A stretch of 64,000 nucleotides of DNA from Rebecca billardiae RCC1528 (taxonomy: Eukaryota; Haptophyta), in the NCBI GenBank assembly GCA_965240325.2, contig OZ251227.1:1550001-1614000 (forward strand). The letters are read 5' to 3'. The notes beneath the pieces were generated by a model that was not told the origin of the DNA, searched no databases, and was given only the letters and a program-made list of their open reading frames with translations. The position numbers were made by a program, and so were the translations under genes. Position 1 is the first letter of the stretch, and every line of letters begins with the position of its first letter. Positions 42,501-53,422 of this stretch are shown one piece after another.

Positions 42501-43379
42501 GTACGCACGACGACTCTGCCTGACTACTGTCAGCTGTCGTCGACTGACGACTCGTCAGGCTCCATGCATCAGCATCATATCGTCGACTATTTTTCGACTC
42601 TGCTCCGGTCAGTTCAAGACGTACTTGAAGTTAACCGGAGCGAGGCGCCGTCGGAATCCCTGACGAATGATGAAAGGTCCGTCCAATTCGCTAGTCTATC
42701 TACCATTACCAACCAATGCCCGCAATGGCGCGCGGTAGTAACATGTTAAGTAGCTTAACCGCGCACGGCGATGTCATCACTGAATCATCAGCACCGCCGT
42801 AGACGTAGTTCACCGCGGCGCCCGCGGCTGATGAGTCAGTCACGCCGGCCGGCCGCCACGCCCGCGGCCCGGCCCCGGCGGCCGGTGCCCGCCCGGCAGC
42901 CGCCGCCGCCGGCCGCCGGCCCGTGTGGCCCGTGAGGCGTGACTACTGACTGACAAGGGACGTGGTCACGGCGCCTGGTCCGTGGTCGGGCGCGGGCCGT
43001 GAACCGCTCTAGCTACTCGGGTTACTGAGTTACTCGCCGAGTCAACGCCGAGTCCGAGCTAGTGGGACAATCACTCCGCCGCGGGGCCGCCGCGGATGAA
43101 GCAGTAGTCCTATATTATTCGGCTATTGACTGACTTTCTCACTTCCATCAACTTTTACTTTAAAATTCATCAACTTGAACTTCAACGATGACGACTCGAT
43201 CTGATGAGGCCATCGCCGGGCCCGAGTCATATGCAGCGCAGCATGTCAGTCGTGTAGCCATCGTCATTATAATGGTGGCGCACAGGCAATGCGCCATCCC
43301 GTGACACTGCCACAACGGGCAACCGAAACGGCTCAGCCCCGAGGTCTGACAGCTCCGCTGTCGCTGTGACGATGACGCG

Positions 43380-44741
43380 TCACGCGACTCTCACGAGCTC
43401 GTCGTCTACGATGTGCCCGTCGACGCCGACGTAGTCCATGTCCACGTTCATGTCGTCATGGTCGTCGTTGCACGCCCGCATCCTGTCCTCTGCCTTGAGC
43501 AGCTTGACGATCAGGAAGCGCACGGCGCGCCGCAGCCGCAGCTCGATCACCTGCTCGCCTGACTCGGTGTTGAGCCCCTCCGCGAGCGTGCGCCCATCAT
43601 CAAAGGCGAAGGCGGCGATCGGGAAGACGTTCTCCGCCGCCCTCGAGCTCGGCGCCTCGACCTCGTGCACCCAGCCCTCCTCCGTGCGCGTGGTGTGCAC
43701 GATGCGCCCGATCCCCTCGAGGAAGCGCTCGTCGCCCATGAAGTCACCGCCTGCCACGAGCTCGTCGCTCGCGCTGTCCACGGCGGGCGCACAGCCCGCT
43801 AGCATGTCCTCCGCGCTGACTGGCCGCGTCGCGCCAAAGATGACGCCGTGCGAGACCGGGCACGAGCAAGAGGTGGGCCGGCGAATGTGCAGCCGCTCGA
43901 CGATGCCGATGGTCTGCGACGTCCTCGGTGCGGGCGTCGGCGCGGGGTCGAAGAGGAAGGTGCGGCCGTTGGCGCGCACGGCGCGGAGGCGCGACTGGCG
44001 CATCTGGCGGCGCGCCTGCCAGCGGTGCTCGATCTGCGAGCGGATCCGGCGGATCTTGAGGAGATGGTGGCCGCGCTCGATCGTGCCCGTGATGCCGTGC
44101 AAGAGGAGCACCATGTTGATCTCCGTCGCGGCGTAGAACGCCTCGTCCAGCACCTCGGGCGAGGCGGAGGCCAGCCCGCCAAAGCCGTGCACGGGCATCT
44201 GCCACTCGTCGCGCGCGATCACCTCGAGCCGCTGCAGCATGTACTCGCGGCGCGTGGACTCGTGCGCCTCGACGTCGGGGTCGTGCACGCCCACGAGCTG
44301 CCCGCCGCACACCACGTTCGCGCGGCCCGACGCGGAGCAGTAGAGCAGCCACGGCGCGGGCTGGAAGAGCGAGTCAACCCAGTACTGCAGGTCTCGCTCG
44401 CTCAGCGCCTCCGGCAGCTTGTCGTCGTCGACCTCGCCGCCGTGGTAGGGCGTGTCGATGCCGCCATCGGTGAAGATGCCGACGAAGCGGAGGCGCGTGG
44501 CGGGCTGCGAGTGCACCTTGCGCAGCACGGCGAGCGCGCGGCCCGAATCGCTCAGCGCGAGCCCGCAGAAGCGCCCGAGCAGATCCCTCCACAGCGAGCC
44601 GCTGCTCGAGGCGTGGGCGCGCAGCGCTGTGCAGGTCGAGACGAAGTACTGCGCGTCGCGCACGCTGAGCTGTCCAGCGATGGCGACGACGAGCTCGGGT
44701 GGCAGGTCGAGCAGGTGGCGCACCCGCTCCGAGTCGCTCAT
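43380..44741 (-). CDS. F-box protein
   Basis: A 453-residue single-exon protein. The ATG at 44741 is chosen over an upstream non-ATG frame because the F-box starts right behind it: DLPPELVVAIAGQLSVRDAQYFVSTCTALRAH...LWRDLLGRF (about residues 10-60), a Skp1-binding module of SCF ubiquitin ligases. The rest is globular but unassigned; a long helical region with RIRSQIEHRWQARRQMRQSRLRA lies near 230-260, and beta-type segments (GWVHEVEAP, NVFPIAAFAF) near 360-390. No leucine-rich, Kelch or WD repeats are visible, so the substrate-binding part is of unknown type. The tail is acidic. Function as a substrate receptor is inference from the F-box alone. Confidence 0.75.
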   Translation of the reverse strand: MSDSERVRHLLDLPPELVVAIAGQLSVRDAQYFVSTCTALRAHASSSGSLWRDLLGRFCGLALSDSGRALAVLRKVHSQPATRLRFVGIFTDGGIDTPYHGGEVDDDKLPEALSERDLQYWVDSLFQPAPWLLYCSASGRANVVCGGQLVGVHDPDVEAHESTRREYMLQRLEVIARDEWQMPVHGFGGLASASPEVLDEAFYAATEINMVLLLHGITGTIERGHHLLKIRRIRSQIEHRWQARRQMRQSRLRAVRANGRTFLFDPAPTPAPRTSQTIGIVERLHIRRPTSCSCPVSHGVIFGATRPVSAEDMLAGCAPAVDSASDELVAGGDFMGDERFLEGIGRIVHTTRTEEGWVHEVEAPSSRAAENVFPIAAFAFDDGRTLAEGLNTESGEQVIELRLRRAVRFLIVKLLKAEDRMRACNDDHDDMNVDMDYVGVDGHIVDDELVRVA

Positions 44742-45167
44742 CCTGATGGGCGGCGAGTCGCACAGCCCGCTTCTGACCAAGGGGTTCTGACTGACGTGGT
44801 GTCGCGTCAGCGAGCTGTCGACAGGACTCGTGAGGACTCGCTTTGGTCCGGCGATTGCTGCACCAGCCAAAATGACAGTTGATTGATAATGATGACGTCC
44901 GATGACGATGACGATGCTGCCAGGCTCCTCGAACTCTACGACACGGCGACAGGGAGCAAGGCAGCAGCATCAGAGACTCGCCTCTTCCAAGGCTGGCGAA
45001 GCGGCGGTCCGGAAGCGGCCGCCGCGCACAGACTCAGACTGCTACGTGTCTCAGGGCTGATCAAGAGTTAATCATAGTGGGTCGCCCATGATTCAGACAT
45101 CCGGACTCCGGTTCCGGGACCTTGGACCGACGCAAGCCGCGAGCGCTCTTGTCCTCGATCGCAGGCT
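44742..45167. other. Intergenic between two same-strand genes
   Basis: A 426-bp stretch with no features seen. It should include the promoter of the F-box gene and the 3' flank of the FHA gene. Confidence 0.6.
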
Positions 45168-46088
45168 TTACTCAGCAGTGCGATCGCCCTCACGGCGGTG
45201 ATGATGGCGGTGCTTGTGTCCGCTCTTCTTCTCCTTGTCCTTCTCCTTCTTCTTTGCCTTCTCCTTGCCCTTGTCCTTGTGCGCGCTGCCCTTGCCCTCG
45301 CCCTCCGTCCTGTGCGCGTGCTCCCTCCTCCTCTTGCCACCCGAGCGCTCGTCCTCGGCGCCCTCGCGCCGCTTCGACTTGTGCCGGCCGTGGCGGTGCT
45401 CTCGACCGCCCTGCGCGGTGTCCCCCCCGCGCCTCGCCTCCCGCTCTCCGTTCGCGCCCTCCGCGCCAGCCGCCCCGCCGCCAAACTGCGCGGGGTCGTC
45501 GACGTAGTTGCGCATCGGGTCGTCCTCGTCCTCGAGCGTGGAGACGGCCTCGAGCGCGCGCTGCTCGGCCGGCGTGAGCTTGGCGCGCGCGCCCGGTCCG
45601 AGCCTGCGCAGGGCGTCGATGTCGATCTCGACGGGCGCCTCGGCTGCGGGCTCCGCGCCCGCCTCGGCGCGCGCGCCGTGCTCCTCGTCGGCGCGTGCGC
45701 CGGGCGTCGCCACTCGGTACTGGCGTGTGCTCGCGCCAAACGTGAGGACCGAGCCCTCCGAGATGGCGTGGTACTCGCGGGGCCGCAGCAGCTTGCCGTC
45801 AAGCCGCGTGCCGTGCCGCGAGCCGAGGTCGATCACGTACGTGCACTTCTTCAGGTCGTGCACGATCGCCGCGTGCCGGCGTGAGATGGACTCGTGATCC
45901 AGGGTGATCGCGCCGCACGTGACGCCCTCGGTGTTGCGGCCGAAGATAATGGCGCCGTGCGTGCTCAGGCCGATGTCGTCGAGGGCCCGCCCCTCCTTGG
46001 ACACCTTGAGCAAGAGCGGCCTTCCCAGAGGCACGGCCCACGAAGGTGGCGCCCAATCAGCCGGCGCTCGCGCGGCCGCCGCCGCCAT
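45168..46088 (-). CDS. FHA-domain protein resembling NIPP1 (PPP1R8)
   Basis: A 306-residue intronless protein. The FHA fold is at about residues 15-125: PPSWAVPLG at the start (NIPP1 also begins its FHA with a PPSWA segment), then IIFGRNTEG, the conserved ESISRRHAAIVHD, IDLGSRHGTRLDGK and LTFGASTRQY. The Arg-Ser-Arg/His and Gly-Thr residues that bind phosphothreonine are intact. After it come an acidic stretch, ERALEAVSTLEDEDDPMRNYVDDP, and a very basic Lys/Arg/Glu/His-rich tail with KEKAKKKEKDKEKKSGHKHRHHHRR, as in nuclear splicing-related proteins. The inferred role is a nuclear scaffold at the spliceosome or protein phosphatase 1. The canonical PP1-binding RVxF was not found, so this point is weak. 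It is head to head with the giant RasGAP/VPS9 gene, 66 bp apart. Confidence 0.8.
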   Translation of the reverse strand: MAAAAARAPADWAPPSWAVPLGRPLLLKVSKEGRALDDIGLSTHGAIIFGRNTEGVTCGAITLDHESISRRHAAIVHDLKKCTYVIDLGSRHGTRLDGKLLRPREYHAISEGSVLTFGASTRQYRVATPGARADEEHGARAEAGAEPAAEAPVEIDIDALRRLGPGARAKLTPAEQRALEAVSTLEDEDDPMRNYVDDPAQFGGGAAGAEGANGEREARRGGDTAQGGREHRHGRHKSKRREGAEDERSGGKRRREHAHRTEGEGKGSAHKDKGKEKAKKKEKDKEKKSGHKHRHHHRREGDRTAE

Positions 46089-46154
46089 GCTGCGCCGGGC
46101 GACTCAAGCTTGAGTGCCAGCCCGAGCGGCCAGCAGACTCGCCGTAGCGGCGCG
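46089..46154. promoter_or_regulatory. Very short shared divergent promoter, FHA / RasGAP-VPS9
   Basis: Only 66 bp separate the two ATGs, so the 5' leaders must be short or overlap the other transcript. Confidence 0.5.
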
Positions 46155-46776
46155 ATGTCCATGGAGCTGGCGGTCGGGGTGGATGACGTGCGCGTGCACG
46201 TGCCGACGGATGACTGGCTCAGCCTGCACCTGCGCCTGGCTGAGGTGTCGACGCTCGACAAGCTCGAGCAGCGCGTGCTGCACGCGCTCGACGGCGAGCG
46301 CCAGCGCGCGCTTCGCCGCCTGCACGACGGCGCGCACGAGGCGTCGGTCGAATGGCGGCGCGCGATGGCGAGCAGCGCGGGCGAGCCGCTCGAGCCGCGC
46401 TCAGCCGACTGGGGCCGCCCGCCGAGGCCGTTTCAGCAGCACCGCCCCGTCCACGCGTGCCTCCTGCAGTACCTGCGCAGCGGCCCGCACATGCTCGCGG
46501 GCGCGCTCGAGCGCGCGGGCCTGCTGCACGCGCGCGGCCCGACCGCGTTCGTCCGGCCGGCCGAGCGCGACGCGATCGCGGTGACGCCGCCGGAGCTCGC
46601 CGGTGCGGTGCTGGCGCTGTTTGGCTCGTTGCACAACCCGCTCGAGGAGCTGCGCTGGCTCGAGCTCGCGCGCGAGCTGTGCGCGCGCCGGCTGGAGCGC
46701 TGCGCGCTGCCTGGCGGCTGGGCAGCCCCCAGCGGCAGCCGCGCCGCTGCCGACGCCAGCGGCGGCGGCGGCGCAG

Positions 46777-46816
<40 letters not shown>

Positions 46817-49282
46817 GTTGGACGAGGCCGCCGACGCCGCCGCGCCCGCGCCGCGCACCGAGCGCTTCGTCGAGCGCCGCGCCTTCGTCCCCGCGCTGCT
46901 GGCGGAGTACCTCCGCCTCGCGCCCGGCGGCTGCCGGCTGCTGCAGGCGCTGCTGGCCGCGCCGCTGTGCGGGGCGCTGCGCGCCGCGGTGGAGAGCGTC
47001 GCGCCGGCGGCGGGCGCGGTGGGCGCGGGCGCCGGCGGCGCCGCGCGCGAGCCGCTCCGCTCGCTCGCGCGCGAGACGTGCTCGCGCATCCTCCGCGCCC
47101 TCCGCGCCCTCGCGCCGCTGCTGCCTGCTGGCATGCGCCAACTGCTGTGGCAGCTGGTGCGCGAGGCGCGCGCGCGCGGCGCGGGGCGCGCGGGCGCGGA
47201 GGCGCTCGCGGCGGAGGTGCTCGTCGCGCTGTGGCTGGCGCCCGCGCTCGAGTCGCCCGCGAGCTACGGCGTGCGCCTCGACGCGGACTGCGCGCCGCAC
47301 GCCGCGCGCGCGGCCGAGCTGATTGCTGCAACCCTGTTTGAGCTAGCGACGCTCGCGCGGGCGCTGGGCGGCGCGGCCGGCGGCGCGGCGGCGGAGGCGG
47401 AGGCCGGGGACGCGTCGGCGGCGGCGGTGGCCGCGGCGGCGATGGGGCGCAGCCCGCACGCGCACATCGACCACCCTCTCGCCGCCGCCGCCGCCGAGAC
47501 GCCCGCCGCCGCCGCCGGCGGCGGACTCGGCGTGCCGGCGGCGGACGGAGGCAGCTTTGCGCTGAGCGGCGGCGGCGGCGACGGTGGCACCTGGCCCGCA
47601 CAGCTGGGCGCGCCCGGCGGCGGCGGCGGCGGCGGCGGCGGCGATCTGCCGCTGAGCGTGCGCGCGCGCGCGCTGCGCGACGCGGTGCGCGCCGTGCTCC
47701 GCCCCACGCCGAGCAGCGCGTCGCTCCCGCCGCTGCGCGCCCTCTCTGCCGGCCTGCCGCCAGTGTCTGTGGTGCTGAGCCTGAGGCAGTTGCTGCTGCT
47801 GCGCCGGCTGCTGCTGCGCAGCCCGGGGGCGGCGCTGGCGGAGCTGAGCGAGGGCGCGCGGCGCGGCGTGGCCGAGTGCCTCGACGCGTGCGCGCGCTGC
47901 CCCGACGCGCTGCTCGTCGAGCACGCCTCCACCGCCGTGGCCTTTTCGATCTCGGCGGGCGCGGACGCGGACCTGCTAGCGCACCCGGCGGGCGGCGCGC
48001 GCGCGGACGCGGCGGCGGGTGGCGCGGCGGCGGGTGGCGCGGCGGAGGCGGCGGGTGGCGCGGCGGGTGGCGCGGCGGGTGGCGCGGCGGGCGACGGCGC
48101 GCTCAGCGCGGTGCAGCTCGCCCACGTGCTCTCCCGGCTCCGCGCGCACGCGCACGCCGCGCACGCGCCGCGCGCGCTCGCGCGCGGCGCCGAGCCGGGC
48201 GGCGGCGCGGCCGAGGCGGGCGGAGGCGCGGCCGAGGCGGGCGGAGGCGGCTGGGGGTGCGAGCTTCAGGACGAGGTGAGCGCGCAGCAGGCGTGCGCGC
48301 ACTCGGGCGGCGTGCTCGCGCTGACGACGCAGCTGCAGCAGATGGCGAACATGCTGCGCGCGCTGCCGCCGCTGCCCGCGCCCGGCGCGCGCGACGACGC
48401 CGCGCGCCGCGCCGCGCCGCTCTGGCGGGCGCTGTGTGCTGAGCTGCGCGGCCGCGAGCGCGCGCTGAGAGCCGCCGTGTGCCGCGGCGCGCACGCGGCG
48501 CGCGCGCTCGAGCTGCTGCAGGAGGCGGCGGCGGTCGCGCGCGCGGACGCGGCGCACATGCGCGCGTGCGCGCTCGGCAGCTACGCAGTGCGCGCCCTCT
48601 ACTCGCGGACATGCGGCGCGGCCGTCGCAGAGTGTGTGCGCGCGGCCGCGCGCGCGCGCGGCGGCGCCGACGCCGACGGCCGCGGCGGCGGCGGCGCCGC
48701 CGACGGATCGGCGGGCGGCGAGGGCGAGGCGTGGTCCGCGCCCGTGGGCGTGGGCCTGGCCGAGAGCCTCCGCGCGCTGAGCGAGACGGTGCTCGCCGCC
48801 GCCTCCGCCCTGCACGGCGCGCACGCGCCGCCGCCCGCGGCCGCCGCGACGCTCGCCGCGCGCCGCGCCGTGCACGAGGCGCTGTATGAGCGACTGTGGA
48901 GCTCGCACGCGGAGGACGCGGCCGGGTTCGGGGGCGGGGGCGCGCGCGTGGGGCGCGCGGCGGCGTGCGCGCAGCTCGGCGTGCCGCCGGAGCACGCGCG
49001 CGCCGCGCCCGCGCTCGAGCCGATCATCGCCCTCGAGCTCGCGCGGCTGCGCAGCGCGCGCGCGCCCGCAGACAAGGCGGGCTGCATCGGCCGCGCGTGG
49101 GCGTTGGTGCTGGGCGCGGCGGCGGCGGCGGCGGAGGGCGCGTGGGACGCGGGCGCGCTCGCGGTGCGCCCGCCGGCGCTCGCCGCGGACGGCAGCGCGC
49201 GCGCGGCGGACGCCGCGGTCGCGGACGCCGCCGCCGCCGAGTGCGCACACTCTGCTCTCCTGCCGCCTCAGCTCACCGCCAT

Positions 49283-49339
<57 letters not shown>

Positions 49340-50390
49340 CGGCGGCGGCTCGGCAGACGACGTGGAGAGCGCGATGGCGGACCACGTGGGGCTGATGGCG
49401 CTGGTGCTGGTGCGCGCCTCGCCCCGCTCCGTCCTCGCCGACGCGCACTACGCCCTCGCCCACCTCTCCGACGACGAGTGGGGCGCGCAGCCGCACGCGC
49501 GCGAGCGGGCGCGCGCGCTGTGCTCGGCCGCTGTGCCGCTGTTCGTAACCGCTGCGTATCGCGCGTGCAACGTGCGCGCGGCGCCGCACGGCGGCGCGGG
49601 GGTGGGCGCGGCGCCGCCCGCGAGGAGGGCCGACGAGGCCGAGGACGAGTGGCTGCTCGCCGTCGGGCCGAGCCGCCGCCGCCCCCGCGCGGACACAGCC
49701 GCCGCCGCGGGCGCTGAGCGCGGCGCGGCCGAGGTGGCCGGGCGTGCCTGCACTGGACGTGCTGGCGGCGCACGCGGCGCGGAGGCGGAGGCGGAGGCGG
49801 AGGACGAGGCGTGGGAGCTGCTGCCGATGGAGAGCAGCGAGGAGGAGGCGGACGAGACGGAGGAGGAGGAGGGCGAGGGCGAGGGCGACGCCGCGGACGC
49901 GCACGCGCGCACGCACGACGACGGCGGCGGCGACGACGGCGGCGCGCGCCGCGCCGCGCACGGCGCGCCGCGCGCGCGACCGCGCGTGTCCGCGGGGCGA
50001 GCCTTCGCATCGCTGCGCACCGCGCTCGCGCTGGAGGCGACGCTGACGCGCGTGCTCGACGCGCAGCGCGCGGACTCGCACGCGCGCGAGCTGCAGCAGT
50101 GGAGCCTTGCCTACGGCCTGCGTCGGGAGGAGGAGGGCTTGGCGCGGCTCATCGCCGCGTGGGCACACGGCGAGTCGGCAGAAGCGCCGCCGGAGCCGGC
50201 TGAGGCGGCGGCGGGCGGCGGCGGGGCTGGTGGTGGTGCTGCCGCTGGGGAGGGCCCGGCGCTCCTCGCCTTTGGCCCGCGCAGCGCGCACGCCGCGCTC
50301 ATCGAGCTGCTCCGCGCACGGCCAGAGTACCTGTGCCGAGCGTTTGAGGCGCGCGGCTGGCTCTCGGCAGCGCCCGGCGGCGGCGGTGGA

Positions 50391-50435
<45 letters not shown>

Positions 50436-52633
50436 GCGGAGGGCGGCAGCGCGGCGGTGGCGATGGCGGCGGACGCGCAGGCGGCGCTGATGGCGCGCAT
50501 CCTCACCGTCGCGCTGCACGGCGGCCACCCCGAGCGCGGCGCGGACCTCGTCATCGCCGTCACCACCGCGACGCTGGAGCACGCGCTGCGCGGCGGCAGC
50601 GCGCGCGGCGCCGCCGCGCCGTCGCGCGCCGCCGCCGCGCTGCCCGCGGGGTGCTTCGCCGCGGACCTGCTCGCGTCGCACCTGCGGCAGCTGCCGTGCG
50701 CGCGCCGCTTCCTGCAGTGCGCGCTCGCGCACGTGCTGGAGACGCTGCTCGCCTCGCCCGGCCTCGACCTCTCATGCGATTTGGTGTCGATCCTGCACGC
50801 GCTCAGCGGCGCCGAGGCGGAGGCGGTGGCGGCGCAGCCGGGGCTAGTGCAGCGCGGCGGCGGCGGCGGCGGCGCGGCAGCGGGCGCGGGCGCGCGCGCG
50901 GCGCTCGGCGCCGCGGCGCGCGCCGCCACCGACCCCGCCGCGCACGACCCGGCCGCCGCCGCGCGCCTCGCCGACGCCCTCCGCTCTCACCCGGCCGTCT
51001 CTGCAAAGCTGTCGGAGCGCGCGGCCGCGCTGAGCTCCGCGTGCGAACTGCTGCTGCATGCGCTCTCCGCCGCCGCGGGCGCGCGCGCGCCGCACGGCGC
51101 GCCGCCGGGCGCGTGCGCGCTGCTCTCGCGCGTGCGCGACGACGTCGCCGCGCGCTGCGCCCTCGACGCCGCCTCCGCCGACGCGCTCGCCGCGTGGGTG
51201 GTCGCCGCCTCGTGGCTGGGCCCCGCGCTGCGCGCGCCGCACGCGTACGCGCTCGCGCTGCGGTGCGAGGTGGGCGCGCGCGCGCAGCGCAACCTGGACG
51301 CGCTCGGCGCGGCGTTGCTCGGCGCGGCGCGCGGCGGCGCCGAGGGCGCGCCCGTGGGCGCGGCCCCGCGCGCCGCGCCGCAGCTGCGCGCTCTCGTGCA
51401 GCGGCTGCTCAGCGCGGGCGCGCACGCGCGCGCGCTCGGCGCGGACGACGGCGGCGGCGGCGGCGGCGCGGCCGCGGCCGCGGCGGCGCACGCCGTGCCG
51501 CCGCCGCCGGTGCTACTCACGCGCCGCGCGTTCGCCACGCTCTGGGCGCTGGCGCGGCGCGCGCGCGAGCTCGACGCGCCGCCGCTGCCCACGGACGGCC
51601 GCCTGGACCGGCTGCTGCACGCGACGCGCGCGGACGCACAGGCGTGGCACGGCCGAGTCGGCGGCGCGCCCGGCGGCGGCGGCGGCGGCGGCGGCGGTGC
51701 GGGCGCCGAGCAGGGGCCGAAGCTCGTGCTGCTGCGCACGCCCGTGCCGCGCGCGGAGGGCGCCGATGGTTTACGGCGCGGCTCCGCCGACGACACCGAC
51801 GACGCCGACGACGACGCGGACGACGGCGCGTGCGCGCGCGCGTGGCGGCGCGCGGCCGCGGCGGACGGCGGCGCGCTCGGCGCCACGGCCGCGGCCGCGT
51901 GCGCGGCCGCGCCGTGCGCGCGCGCGCTCGCGCACGCGCGCGGCGCGAGCGCGGAGCGCGCGCTGCGCCGCGCGGCCGCGGCGCGCGCGCTCGGCGGCGA
52001 CACGCTCGGCGCGCACGGCTTGCTCCTCCTCGCGCGCGCGCCGCGCGGCGCGGACGGCGGCGCCGCGGCGGCGTGGGCGCGCGCCTCGGCCGCGCGCGTG
52101 CGCGCCGCGCGCGCCGCGAGCCGCGCCGCTTACCTCGCGCTGGCGGAGGCGCAGCGCGAGGCGGCGGCGCTGGGCGAGGCGCTTCCCGCGAAGCGGCGCG
52201 CGGCGCACGCGGTCGCGTGGGCGCGCGCCGAGCGCCTCCCCGCGCTCTCCGCCGCCGTCTCCGCGCTGACCGACGAGCTGCGCGCGGAGCTGCCGCCCAC
52301 GCCGCCGCACCTCTGCCGCTGCTTCCCGCCGCATCAGAGGGTGTGCGCGCTGGAGCGCGCGAAGCGGCGGCACGTGGAGGCGCGGCTGGCGAGGCTGCAG
52401 GCGCTCGTGCCCGCGGCGATGGCGGCGCTCGAGCGCGCCGGCGGCGCCGAGGCGGCGGGCGCGCAGCCCGCCGCGCCCGCGCACACGCCGCAGCCGCCGC
52501 CGGGCGCGGGCGCGGCGCGCGAGCAGCAGCAGGGGCAGCAGGGGCAGCAGGGCGCGCCGACGGCCGCGGCGGAGCCGGGCTCGCACCTCGCGGGGCTGAG
52601 CGCGGGCGGCGGCGGCGGCCCGCCGCAGCAGGC

Positions 52634-52664
<31 letters not shown>

Positions 52665-53350
52665 GTGTGCGCCTCCGCCGCCGCCGCGGCGCAGCAGGCA
52701 GTGCTGAGCGCGTCCGCGGCGGGCGGCGGCGCGAGCGGCGCGCTCGGCTGGCGGCATGCGGCGGACGGCGCGGGCCACAGGGGGCGCGCGCTCTCGCTCG
52801 GCGGCGCGGGCTCGGACGGCGGCGGCTGGGGCGGCGCGCGGCCGCCGAGCGCGCCGCTCAGCGCGTTCGAGGCCGGCGTCGCCTCCGCGCTGCGCCGGCG
52901 CGTGCTGCGCGCGGTGCACGCGCGGCTGTGGGTCCGGCTGCCGCACGGCGCGGCGTTCGACGCGCACGTGGGAGAGCTGCACGCGGTGGTGTGCGCGCGG
53001 CAGCTGGGCGTGCGCCGCGCGCTCGCGGACGCGGAGCTGTGGGCGCCCGCGGTCGCCGAGCTGTGCTCCCTCTCCGCCGCCGAGTCCGCGCAGGACGCGC
53101 TCGACGTCGTCGTGCGCACGTGGGACTGCGCGCTCGGCGTGCTCGGCGTGACCGAGCTGCACGCGTCTGCCGACGACTTCCTGCCGCTGATGGCTTACGT
53201 GGTGGTGCGCGCCAAGGTGCCCGGGCTGCTCTCGTGGCTGCACGCCATCTCGGCCTACGCCGTGCGCTCCGACTCGTCGGAGATGTGGCTGTGCCATTTC
53301 ATGGCGGCGGTGGGCTTCATCGCGCAGCTGCAGCCGGTGCGACCCGGCCA

Positions 53351-53422
<72 letters not shown>

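Larger units (their letters stand above)
40231..43379. other. 3.1-kb intergenic region with coding-like decay and a small tandem repeat
   Basis: It holds the unrecognised ORF at 40946-41515, coding-like fragments on the minus strand up to 42130, a two-copy 22-bp repeat at 42457-42500, and a highly GC-rich block at 42840-42920. Confidence 0.5.

Noticed and set aside
45894-46154. Upstream 87 codons of the giant ORF
   Set aside because: They overlap the divergent FHA gene on the other strand, are Arg-rich noise, and precede the clear start at 46155.
47976-50732. 918-codon minus-strand ORF
   Set aside because: A shadow of the giant plus-strand gene, almost only Arg/Ala/Gly/His.
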